Shown: in pieces, positions 1 through 6,588 of the stretch
Numbering within the stretch: the first letter of the stretch is position 1
Layout of the letters: every line of letters begins with the position of its first letter
Assembly: GCA_031281895.1 (NCBI GenBank)
Contig: JAITET010000066.1
Coordinates: 1 to 14,505 of the forward strand
Direction: 5' to 3'
Length of the DNA: 14,505 nt
Source: Puniceicoccales bacterium
GTDB taxonomy: Bacteria; Verrucomicrobiota; Verrucomicrobiia; Opitutales; JAIRKQ01
Notes under the pieces: generated by a model
What the model saw: only the letters and a program-made list of their open reading frames with translations
Database searches by the model: none
Told to the model about the DNA's origin: nothing
Position numbers and translations under genes: made by a program

Positions 1-959
1 ATGTGGGAATTTTGAATTTTCATCATCATCTGATGTAAATCCCCACGCAACGTATTGGGCAGATATCCAAGATCTACGGCCAACATCATCAGTGATACAC
101 AATGTATTGCGTCGATGGATGTCAAACAATAGCAACCCCGCAAAATGCCAAGTGCCCTGCCAATATTGTCGTATAGCCAAATAATTCTTTCCTTTTTTAC
201 AATCTCACGAGCGTTGAGCTCATAGTCAATGATGGATCTTATTATCTGTGTCAGCCGAGAAAGAATATCAACTTCGGCAAAACCAAGTGTCTGCTGGTTG
301 GATATTTGGAAAAAATTTCCCTGAGCCTCAGAACCCTCCCCGAATAAACCACGTACGACAAAACCCAGTTTCTGTACGGCCAGGATCAAATTGCCTATCT
401 GTTTGGTGATGACTAGGGCTGGTAAATGCAGCATGACAGAAGCTCGCATACCAGTACCAACATTCGTTGGGCAAGCGGTGAGAAAACCATAACGATTATC
501 GAAGGCTATGTTCAGGTTCTCTAACACATGGTCATCGATGGCATTGATTTTATCGAACATTGTTTTGAAATTTAAATCGGGACGAAAAACTTGCATGCGC
601 AGGTGGTCTTCCTCGTTTATCATGATGGAAGTCAAATGGTCATCCGTAAAAAATAGTTTGGATTCATTGGGTTCAATGACAAATTCTTGGCTGCACAGGT
701 GTCTTTCAACCAGGGCTAATTTTTCGTAGTCCAAAAGATCGCCCATGCTGAGAATTGTACTATTCGTAAAAATTGGACAGCTTGATAGAACCTTTTCGCA
801 TCTTTCTGCGACGGCATGCAAATCCCTCTTACAGGCATATTTTACAAATTTAAAATCCGCAAGATTGCGAGCCAACCTTATCCTGGAGCTAACAACCACA
901 GGTATCGTTTCCTTTGCCAATTTCGAATCTTGGAAAAGCTTCTTTGCGAAATCGTTCAT
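1..959 (-). CDS. mcsB: Protein-arginine kinase McsB (ATP:guanido phosphotransferase), C-terminus cut by window edge
   Basis: McsB phosphorylates arginine residues of proteins; in Firmicutes this marks them for ClpCP degradation and inactivates the repressor CtsR. About 319 codons are visible from an ATG at 957-959; the reading frame is open to the window start, so roughly 30-45 C-terminal residues are missing compared with the usual ~350-360. The phosphagen-kinase nucleotide-binding signature SSRIRLARN is at residues 24-32. The active-site motif CPTNVGTGMRAS follows, with the catalytic-type cysteine at residue 163 (Cys167 in Bacillus). A GEGSEAQGNFFQISN segment follows, then a C-terminal part ending ..AVDLGYLPN.. 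typical of the family. Its start codon overlaps the mcsA stop (ATGA), so translation is probably coupled to mcsA. Identification is very secure; the substrates in this organism are unknown. Confidence 0.95.
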   Translation of the reverse strand, partial: MNDFAKKLFQDSKLAKETIPVVVSSRIRLARNLADFKFVKYACKRDLHAVAERCEKVLSSCPIFTNSTILSMGDLLDYEKLALVERHLCSQEFVIEPNESKLFFTDDHLTSIMINEEDHLRMQVFRPDLNFKTMFDKINAIDDHVLENLNIAFDNRYGFLTACPTNVGTGMRASVMLHLPALVITKQIGNLILAVQKLGFVVRGLFGEGSEAQGNFFQISNQQTLGFAEVDILSRLTQIIRSIIDYELNAREIVKKERIIWLYDNIGRALGILRGCYCLTSIDAIHCVSLMMLAVDLGYLPNTLRGDLHQMMMKIQNSH

Positions 960-1519
960 GATACTCCCTCGGATTCCTTTAAAATCTTGATTTCATCGCG
1001 CAATCTGGCTGCTTCCTCATATTGTTCAGTCTTTACTGCTGCATCCAACATTTCCTGTAATTCATTCAACCTTTCTTTCGTGGAAAGTTTCCTAGTGGGC
1101 CTTTTGGCAGGCGTATCGGTGAAGCCTCCTGTGGCGTTCATCGTTGCCGTCCTAGCCCCCTCCCTCGAATATTTTCCCTTGTGGATCGTACCCTTTTGAG
1201 AGGATTCAATTATTCCATCTATCAACAATTTCAAATCTTTGTAGCAGTGAGGACACCCCAGGCGGCCGGTTTCTTTAAATGACATCGGTGTACACCCGCA
1301 TTTTGAACATATCAGCCCATTGGCGGACAAATTTTGTTTCATCCCGGAAAACAATGCTTCTCCTAGTCCGGATAACATCGCGAATGGTAACCCTTCCTTA
1401 TCAAAAAGGCCATGCTTCGCCGCACACTCGTTACACATTCGAATAACGGTTGTTTTATTATTAATAACCTGTGTCATGTGAACGGTTGCAGGTTTTCCAC
1501 AAAATTGACATTTTTCCAT
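956..1519 (-). CDS. mcsA: McsA-like zinc-finger/UVR-domain activator of McsB
   Basis: McsA is the activator and adaptor of the arginine kinase McsB. The 187-residue product has four CxxC motifs (CQFC 4-7, CNEC 29-32, CSKC 71-74, CPHC 89-92), as expected for two zinc-binding treble-clef-like units. A C-terminal UVR motif (about residues 146-181, ERLNELQEMLDAAVKTEQYE..) resembles the UvrB/UvrC interaction helix. I chose the ATG at 1517-1519 over the GTG just before it because a clear GAGGAG ribosome-binding site (1525-1530) sits five bases upstream of the ATG. The stop overlaps the mcsB start and trxB ends 13 bases upstream, giving a trxB-mcsA-mcsB operon. In Firmicutes McsA thiols sense oxidative and metal stress; a similar role here is inferred. 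Confidence 0.92.
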   Translation of the reverse strand: MEKCQFCGKPATVHMTQVINNKTTVIRMCNECAAKHGLFDKEGLPFAMLSGLGEALFSGMKQNLSANGLICSKCGCTPMSFKETGRLGCPHCYKDLKLLIDGIIESSQKGTIHKGKYSREGARTATMNATGGFTDTPAKRPTRKLSTKERLNELQEMLDAAVKTEQYEEAARLRDEIKILKESEGVS

Positions 1520-1524
1520 CACGA

Positions 1525-1530
1525 CTCCTC
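1525..1530 (-). promoter_or_regulatory. Ribosome-binding site of mcsA
   Basis: GAGGAG on the minus strand, five bases before the ATG at 1519. It is one of the few strong Shine-Dalgarno sequences in the window and decides for the ATG start over the GTG at 1522, which would sit only two bases from it. Confidence 0.7.
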
Positions 1531-1532
1531 TA

Positions 1533-2465
1533 TCAAATCTTTCTACAAATATATTTTTCTGCCAGGATAGCAGCCATCGCTCCCGTACCGGCAGATGTTA
1601 TTGCCTGTCTATATGTTTTATCGGCACAGTCCCCGGCGACAAAGATTCCTTCAATGTTTGTTTCGACGAATGAATCTTTCTTCCGGTGGAAATAGCCATC
1701 GTCGTCAAGGTGTAAATATTTAGCAAATTGTTGGGTATTGGGAGTGTGGCCAACGGCTATGAACACGCCGGAGCAAGCTATCTCCGTTTTTGATCTATTT
1801 TTGACATTTTCTACCCTGATGCCACTTACCTTTTCAGGTCCAATAATTTCGTCGACAATGCTATCCCATATGGGAATAATTTTTCCATTACCCAAGGTAC
1901 GTTCCCTCATCGGTTTGGATGCTCTTAGTGTATCACGGCGATGGATTAGATATACTTTTGTACAAAAATTTGTCAAAAACAGTGCCTCTTCGCAGGCTGT
2001 GTCTCCACCTCCAACAACCGCAACATCCTTCCCTCTGTAAAAAGAACCGTCGCAGGTTGCACAAATACTTACTCCTTTGCCTCCAAAAAATTCCTTTTCT
2101 CCTCTTACTCCCAATAGCTTTGGTGATGCTCCGGTGGCGACTATTACAGCTTGGGATAGGTATGTGTTACGTTCGCAAACAATTTTTTTCGTATCTTCTC
2201 CAAAGTCCACATCCTTCACTTCATCATCCACAAAACGGGTACCAAAATGTTCAGCCTGCAACCTCATATTAGCCATCAGTTCAAACCCATTTATTCCATT
2301 TGGGAATCCAGGAAAATTTTCTACCTCATTTGTCATTGTCAACTGGCCACCGGGTTGTGGACCCCCAATGACCAAGGGTGATAGGGCTGCTCGGGATGTG
2401 TATATGGCGGCTGTCAAACCAGCACATCCGCTGCCTACTATCACAACTTTTTCAAGTTCATTCAT
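1533..2465 (-). CDS. trxB: Thioredoxin-disulfide reductase
   Basis: This cytoplasmic flavoenzyme passes electrons from NADPH through FAD to thioredoxin. From the ATG at 2463-2465 the protein has 310 residues, the normal length. It carries the FAD-binding GSGCAG near the N-terminus (11-16), the redox-active CATC (135-138), the NADPH-binding GGGDTA (152-157) with HRRD downstream, and the FAD-closing GDCAD (279-282). The reading frame stays open upstream to 2678. An ATG at 2570, preceded by AGGGG, would add 35 residues with a hydrophobic segment, but the conserved domain starts right after 2465, so I prefer that start even though it has no clear ribosome-binding site. It is the first gene of the trxB-mcsA-mcsB run, 13 bases before mcsA, and divergent from the symporter gene. 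Confidence 0.95.
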   Translation of the reverse strand: MNELEKVVIVGSGCAGLTAAIYTSRAALSPLVIGGPQPGGQLTMTNEVENFPGFPNGINGFELMANMRLQAEHFGTRFVDDEVKDVDFGEDTKKIVCERNTYLSQAVIVATGASPKLLGVRGEKEFFGGKGVSICATCDGSFYRGKDVAVVGGGDTACEEALFLTNFCTKVYLIHRRDTLRASKPMRERTLGNGKIIPIWDSIVDEIIGPEKVSGIRVENVKNRSKTEIACSGVFIAVGHTPNTQQFAKYLHLDDDGYFHRKKDSFVETNIEGIFVAGDCADKTYRQAITSAGTGAMAAILAEKYICRKI

Positions 2466-2781
2466 TTTAGAAAAAAATTCTATGACAAAAACATTTTTTT
2501 TAAAGCAAAATAAAAACAAAAATACCCCCGCACACGCCATAAATTTTATCGCCTCTGCTTCCGTTTCCATTCTACCCCTATTTAACTTTTGACGGAAAAC
2601 TAAATGATCCCTAAAAAAATTGAGTGGCTCCGATATAAAACATTGACATCCAATTAATATTTTTTTCAAAGGAAGCAAATGGAATTTGCAGTTAGACTAC
2701 GAACGTGGTGAAAGGTTTTTTAGAATTGTGCCTCTTGGCTTAATGTAAGGCATATTTATTAATCTTTAGTCTTTCGTTTGT
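2466..2781. other. Intergenic region between divergent trxB and symporter gene
   Basis: This 316-base AT-rich stretch separates two divergent starts and must hold both promoters unless trxB begins further upstream. In the trxB frame it is open from 2678 to 2466. On the minus strand a TAGAAT hexamer around 2569-2574 could be a -10 box; no convincing -35 box accompanies it. No tRNA, repeat or riboswitch-like structure was recognised. Confidence 0.5.
2735..2762 (+). promoter_or_regulatory. Possible sigma-70-type promoter of the symporter gene
   Basis: TTGGCT (2735-2740) and TATTAA (2757-2762) are separated by 16 bases and lie about 20 bases before the ATG at 2782. Each hexamer matches the consensus only partly. 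It is judged by eye and may be chance in AT-rich DNA. Confidence 0.2.
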
Positions 2782-3930
2782 ATGCGTAAAAAAATTCCTT
2801 TTGTCCTAGTTTCTCTAGTTGTGTTTGCCCTCATAGGTGGTAAGGTTTTACCGTTGAGTGTGTTGCGTTTATTTCTCGCAATTAGCGTGACACTGCAATC
2901 GGTCATAGTCTTCGCTTTGCCGGCACTAATTTTTTGCCTAATTTTTTCAACGTTCCAACGATTCGGGAAAAATGCTTCGAAAATTTTTATCGTCGCCTTG
3001 ATTTTGCTTTGCTGTTCGAATTTTTTGGCAACGTATATGAGTCATTTCATCGGAGAAATAATACATGGCATGGATCTGTCGCTGGTTCAAATATCAGCAA
3101 ACAGTGAGTTGACACCTAGCTTTAACTTCAAACTTCCAAAAATTATTCCAAATGCTCTGGCCATGGTTGTGGCAATGATTTGTGGAATTTTCGTTCCAAA
3201 AATTGCACCGACCAGATCTCAGAAATTGTCAACAATCATGGATGAATTCGTTGCTCTTTTTCTGAAATGCATACAATTTATAGTGCCGTTTTTTCTATTT
3301 GGATTTTTACTGAAAATGCAATACGACGGAATTGTCATGATACTCGTCCGCCAGTATGTTGTAATAGTTGCGATCATAGCTGTCACCATAGTTTCCTACC
3401 TTTTACTTTTTTATTTCCTTGTGAACGGGATGAATCCAAAGGTAACTTTCATGGCAATGAAAAATATGATCCCTGCCGTCCTATGTGCATTTGGAACTAT
3501 GTCGAGTGCTTCGGCACTGCCATACACACTCATTGCCGTGGAAAAAAATTCAAAAAACAAGAATTTGGCGAAGTCCATTGTCTCGATCACCACGAATATT
3601 CACTTGATCGGTGATTGCATAGCCATTCCTATTTTTATCTATGCGATCCTCAAGAGTTACGGTATCCAACAGCCGTCACAGCTTTTGTATCTAGGGTTTG
3701 TCCTACAATTTGTAGCAGCAAAATTTTCGGTTGCCGCGGTGCCAGCGGGTGGAATAATCGTAATGTTGCCGATCATTGAACGGTGTTTCAGTTTCAGTGG
3801 TGCGATGTCGTCCCTAATACTTTCACTGTACATACTCATGGATCCGATCTGCACGTCGGCAAATGTCCTTGGCAACGGTGCGTTCGCCCAGCTCATCGAC
3901 AAAATTGCCACACGTCTTCACGGAAAATAA
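2782..3930 (+). CDS. Divergent DAACS-family (SLC1-like) amino acid/cation symporter
   Basis: This inner-membrane carrier of the dicarboxylate/amino acid:cation symporter family probably imports an amino acid. The 382-residue protein is shorter than typical members (~400-440) and is hydrophobic throughout, with several membrane helices and re-entrant hairpins expected. The serine-rich HP1 motif appears as GTMSSASALP (238-247) and the HP2 tip as AVPAGG (319-324). The TM7 NMDGT cation motif is replaced by HLIGD (274-278). In TM8, MDPICTSANVLGN (353-365) aligns without gaps to the GltPh segment around D394-D405, putting Cys where GltPh has the side-chain-carboxylate-binding Arg397, and Asn at Asp405. 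By analogy with ASCT-type carriers a neutral substrate is more likely than glutamate or aspartate. The first in-frame ATG is used because a stop lies just upstream; no ribosome-binding site is visible. It stands alone, divergent from trxB and upstream of rplU. Confidence 0.85.
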   Translation: MRKKIPFVLVSLVVFALIGGKVLPLSVLRLFLAISVTLQSVIVFALPALIFCLIFSTFQRFGKNASKIFIVALILLCCSNFLATYMSHFIGEIIHGMDLSLVQISANSELTPSFNFKLPKIIPNALAMVVAMICGIFVPKIAPTRSQKLSTIMDEFVALFLKCIQFIVPFFLFGFLLKMQYDGIVMILVRQYVVIVAIIAVTIVSYLLLFYFLVNGMNPKVTFMAMKNMIPAVLCAFGTMSSASALPYTLIAVEKNSKNKNLAKSIVSITTNIHLIGDCIAIPIFIYAILKSYGIQQPSQLLYLGFVLQFVAAKFSVAAVPAGGIIVMLPIIERCFSFSGAMSSLILSLYILMDPICTSANVLGNGAFAQLIDKIATRLHGK

Positions 3931-3951
3931 AATAGTCAGAATGAACATGCA

Positions 3952-3968
3952 AAAAAGCCTTGCTTTTT
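3952..3968 (+). terminator. Weak hairpin downstream of the symporter gene
   Basis: AAAAAGC, a CTT loop, then GCTTTTT form a perfect seven-pair hairpin ending in a T-run, 22 bases after the symporter stop and 32 before rplU. Only two GC pairs make it a weak terminator; it may instead be part of the rplU leader. Confidence 0.3.
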
Positions 3969-4000
3969 CGCCCACGATATGTTTATTACCTTCAATTCAT

Positions 4001-4315
4001 ATGAAGGCAGTTATTAGGACACAAGGCAAACAATTTGCCGTACAGGAGGGCGATGTTTTGTTTGTGGATAGGTACGTTGATTCTTCTGCCGGAGATGAAG
4101 TGGTAATAAAAGATATCCTGTTCTTGAGTGAAGGTAATGATACCAAGGTAGGCACTCCTTTGGTTCCAGGAGTCAGCGTTAGGGCGAAGATTTTAGAAAA
4201 TAAGCGCGCTAAAAAGGTGATGATTTTCAAAAAAAAGCGTCGCAAAGGGTATCAACGTAAACGTGGACATCGCCAAGAAATATCAGTAATTAAAATAGAA
4301 TCAATCCAAAGTTAA
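4001..4315 (+). CDS. rplU: 50S ribosomal protein bL21
   Basis: Large-subunit ribosomal protein of 104 residues, the family's usual length, starting MKAVIRTQGKQF. The C-terminal signature is present as FKKKRRKGYQRKRGHRQ at about residues 72-88, the basic segment that contacts 23S rRNA. I chose the ATG at 4001 because the family begins there; the open frame extends upstream into the end of the symporter gene but that part shows no bL21 similarity. No clear ribosome-binding site precedes it. It is followed 12 bases later by rpmA, the near-universal rplU-rpmA pairing in bacteria. Confidence 0.97.
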   Translation: MKAVIRTQGKQFAVQEGDVLFVDRYVDSSAGDEVVIKDILFLSEGNDTKVGTPLVPGVSVRAKILENKRAKKVMIFKKKRRKGYQRKRGHRQEISVIKIESIQS

Positions 4316-4317
4316 GC

Positions 4318-4321
4318 GAGG
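4318..4321 (+). promoter_or_regulatory. Ribosome-binding site of rpmA
   Basis: GAGG lies six bases before the ATG at 4328, in the 12-base gap between rplU and rpmA. Confidence 0.55.
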
Positions 4322-4327
4322 TTTATC

Positions 4328-4582
4328 ATGGCACATAAGAAGGGACAAGGAACATCTAGAAATGGACGGGATAGTGCGGGTAGAAGGCTCGGAGTGAAGA
4401 AATACGACGAGGAAGTCGTTCGTGCAGGAACTATTTTGATACGGCAGCGGGGAACAAAGATTCATCCCGGGAATAATGTTGGCTGTGGCCGTGATCATAC
4501 CCTATTCGCCCTGGTCGATGGAATTGTCAAATGGGATGGCAAACACCGCAAAGTCGCCGTGAAAAAGGCTGAGGCTTTATAA
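4328..4582 (+). CDS. rpmA: 50S ribosomal protein bL27
   Basis: Large-subunit ribosomal protein of 84 residues whose N-terminal tail reaches the peptidyl-transferase centre. It shows the typical MAHKKGQGTSRNGRDS start, then GRRLGVKKYDEEVVRAGTIL, RQRGTKIHPGNNVG and GRDHTLFALVDG. There is no cleavable N-terminal extension of the Firmicutes kind. It is co-transcribed with rplU, and the next gene, hldE, is convergent. Confidence 0.98.
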   Translation: MAHKKGQGTSRNGRDSAGRRLGVKKYDEEVVRAGTILIRQRGTKIHPGNNVGCGRDHTLFALVDGIVKWDGKHRKVAVKKAEAL

Positions 4583-4708
4583 AAAACTGCCCCGCTGGCG
4601 ATGACTTGACCTGGCCCTAGCATCCGGAATGAGGTTTCCACTATGGGTTTTAAAAACGGAAGTGCAAACTTTTTGAAAGTTCCGCCGTTATAAAATTTAG
4701 GGGGCAAA
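4583..4708. other. Convergent intergenic gap between rpmA and hldE
   Basis: This 126-base non-coding gap contains a hairpin near its right end that fits a terminator for the minus-strand operon. No comparably clear terminator for rpmA was found in it. Confidence 0.5.
4652..4689 (-). terminator. Likely rho-independent terminator of the dapL-hldE operon
   Basis: Read on the minus strand, the end of hldE is followed about 20 bases later by AACGG and CGG, AACTTT, loop CAA, AAAGTT, a seven-base bulge, CCG, then TTTTT. The inner six-pair stem (AACTTT/AAAGTT) and outer pairs (AACGG/CCGTT) nest, and a T-run follows on this strand. The bulge and modest GC content lower confidence. Confidence 0.5.
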
Positions 4709-5191
4709 TTATGAAATCTTGCCCATGGTGGAAGTGGTACTAAAGCCTTCGATAAATGGTAGAAAATGAATTTCCGCTCCGACAGTTTGTAAAGCTTTAC
4801 GTTCCAAGTGGTCTAGTGTGTCAATGGTATAGTCTCCGGATTTTGCATAGATATCGGGATGGAAATGTAATATTTCATCGTTTAACCTGCTTCCGTTAAA
4901 AATAAAAATGCCATCTACGACGGACATGGCGGATAGCACATAGGCCCGCATTCTTTCAGTGAAAATGGGGCGTTTATCACCCTTTAATGCTTTTACGCTC
5001 ATGTCAGAATTTAGGGCAACCCAAAGGGAATTCCCAAGTTTTTTTGCATTTTCAAGGGAAAATACGTGTCCCACGTGCAATAGGTCGAAACATCCGTTGG
5101 TCAGTACCACTTTCCGATTTTCTCCTCGCAGCTTTTCGCGAATTGCACAGGCATTTGTAAAGTTAAACAACTTGGATGGTATCAAATCCAT
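4709..5191 (-). CDS. hldE: D-glycero-beta-D-manno-heptose 1-phosphate adenylyltransferase (RfaE2/HldE C-domain type)
   Basis: This cytoplasmic enzyme transfers AMP from ATP to heptose 1-phosphate, giving the ADP-heptose precursor of the LPS inner core. The 160-residue protein is a stand-alone nucleotidyltransferase domain, equivalent to the C-terminal half of fused HldE. It shows TNGCFDLLHVGHV with the HxGH-type motif as HVGH (39-42), NSDMSVKALKGDKRPI (61-76), PDIYAKSGDYT (112-122) and the closing STT (151-153). The kinase half (HldA/RfaE1) is not in this window. Its ATG overlaps the end of the upstream ClpX-like gene by 10 bases, and it appears to be the last gene of the operon, with a likely terminator after it. 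With lpxA, it shows an LPS outer membrane. Confidence 0.92.
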   Translation of the reverse strand: MDLIPSKLFNFTNACAIREKLRGENRKVVLTNGCFDLLHVGHVFSLENAKKLGNSLWVALNSDMSVKALKGDKRPIFTERMRAYVLSAMSVVDGIFIFNGSRLNDEILHFHPDIYAKSGDYTIDTLDHLERKALQTVGAEIHFLPFIEGFSTTSTMGKIS

Positions 5192-6588
5192 TCTGGGCTA
5201 GGGTTTTTTTGCTTTCTTTGTGGTTTTTTTACCTTATTCACCGACGGGACCGTTGCTTTTGGCATAGGTCCTTTTCTCATCAAATTCGACAGCGCTTTGG
5301 CCGGATCTGCCACAAAATTTTTTGTAACCCTTATGGATTTAATATCCGTCGATGGCAGTTCGAATTTGAAATCTCGCAATAATTTTTCTAAAATGGTAAG
5401 CAATCCGCGAGCACCTGTTTTTTCATCGGCTGCCAGTTTGGCAATTTCGGTTAATGCACCATCGTCGGCACTAAATTTTATTTTGTAGCCGGCAAAATCT
5501 TCCACATACTGCTTAAAAATTGAGCCTTCCGATGATACTAGGATATTTTTCAGATCATCGGCCTTCAATGCTTCACAGGCAACCCGTACCGGCAAGCGTC
5601 CAATGAATTCCGGCTCAAATCCATATTTAATGAAGTCCGCCGTAGAAACTTTCTTTAAATATTCATAGGCCTCGTCCTGGTCATTGGGGGAAAGCTTGAA
5701 ACCGAACCCTATGCTTTTGTTCCCTACCCGCGTTTTAACGATGTCGACAAGTTTATCAAATGCACCACTGGCGATGAATAAAATGTGTTTTGTATTGATA
5801 CTTTGTTTCTGTTCTGCGCTTCCACCCGCAAAGCTCATAGCGACCCGCAATTGCGATATCATATCCGTTTGACTATAGGCGTTGACTTCACTTTCCTCCA
5901 TCAGTTTTAAAAGATTTATTTGTACGCCACGTCCGGAAATATCACGCCCTTCAAAATTGGACGATATGGCAATCTTATCAATTTCATCGATGAAGACGAT
6001 CCCATACTGTGCCAATTTTACGTTCCCATTGGCAGCCTTTATTAGGTCACGAATCATGTCATCCACATCGTTGCCGACATATCCTGTTTCGGAAAACTTC
6101 GTCGCATCAACTTTTACGAATGGTACCCCGATAAGCTTGGCAATGTTTTTTATCAGGTACGTTTTTCCCACACCTGTCGGGCCGAGGAGAAGAACATTCT
6201 GTTTGTTATATTCGGTCTGGGAAGATTTTTCATCCAATAGGCACCTACGCACATGATTGTAATGGTCACAAATTGCAACCGATAATACCTTTTTGGCTTC
6301 CGATTGCTTTATGACAAAACGATCTAGAAAATCCCGAATTTCTCGGGGTTTCATGTTAAAACTTTTGATTTTCTTGATAAATTCAGCAAATTCTTTCTCC
6401 TTTGCATTATCCCCATCCGCTTCCTTCTCTTCCACATTTCCAGCGGGGAAAACAAATCCCAGTTTCGATCCCGTAGAACTGAATATATCGCCAAGGTGTT
6501 TTTTTAATTCCTCGAATGAACCAAACGAAGACTTCCACTTATCTTCACTATCCTGGGGGTTCCTGTCAAAATCGAAAAACATTTCCAT
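5182..6588 (-). CDS. ClpX-like AAA+ unfoldase lacking the N-terminal zinc-binding domain
   Basis: A 468-residue HslU/ClpX-clade AAA+ ATPase, presumably an ATP-driven protein unfoldase. It shows Walker A GPTGVGKT (136-143), a ClpX-type pore-1 loop GYVG (169-172), Walker B IVFIDEID (197-204), RDISGRGVQ (215-223), the ClpP-docking-type tripeptide IGF (293-295), the arginine-finger box PEFIGRLPV (326-334) and sensor-2 GARGL (392-396). Missing are the N-terminal four-cysteine zinc domain of true ClpX and the RKH pore loop, whose place is taken by a different segment (about 232-266). The first 80 residues are acidic and unlike ClpX; the tail after about 437 is basic and low-complexity. It starts one base into the ftsH stop (TAATG) and overlaps hldE. 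It could partner ClpP or act alone. A second in-frame ATG lies two codons downstream. Confidence 0.88.
   Translation of the reverse strand: MEMFFDFDRNPQDSEDKWKSSFGSFEELKKHLGDIFSSTGSKLGFVFPAGNVEEKEADGDNAKEKEFAEFIKKIKSFNMKPREIRDFLDRFVIKQSEAKKVLSVAICDHYNHVRRCLLDEKSSQTEYNKQNVLLLGPTGVGKTYLIKNIAKLIGVPFVKVDATKFSETGYVGNDVDDMIRDLIKAANGNVKLAQYGIVFIDEIDKIAISSNFEGRDISGRGVQINLLKLMEESEVNAYSQTDMISQLRVAMSFAGGSAEQKQSINTKHILFIASGAFDKLVDIVKTRVGNKSIGFGFKLSPNDQDEAYEYLKKVSTADFIKYGFEPEFIGRLPVRVACEALKADDLKNILVSSEGSIFKQYVEDFAGYKIKFSADDGALTEIAKLAADEKTGARGLLTILEKLLRDFKFELPSTDIKSIRVTKNFVADPAKALSNLMRKGPMPKATVPSVNKVKKPQRKQKNPSPEWI

Noticed and set aside
956..1522. GTG start for mcsA at 1522
   Set aside because: The ATG one codon later has the correct spacing from the GAGGAG site; the GTG would be two bases from it.
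4495..4707. Minus-strand open frame overlapping rpmA with a fairly protein-like translation
   Set aside because: It lies mostly antisense to bL27, a certain gene, and its remaining part covers the proposed hldE terminator. No family resemblance was recognised.
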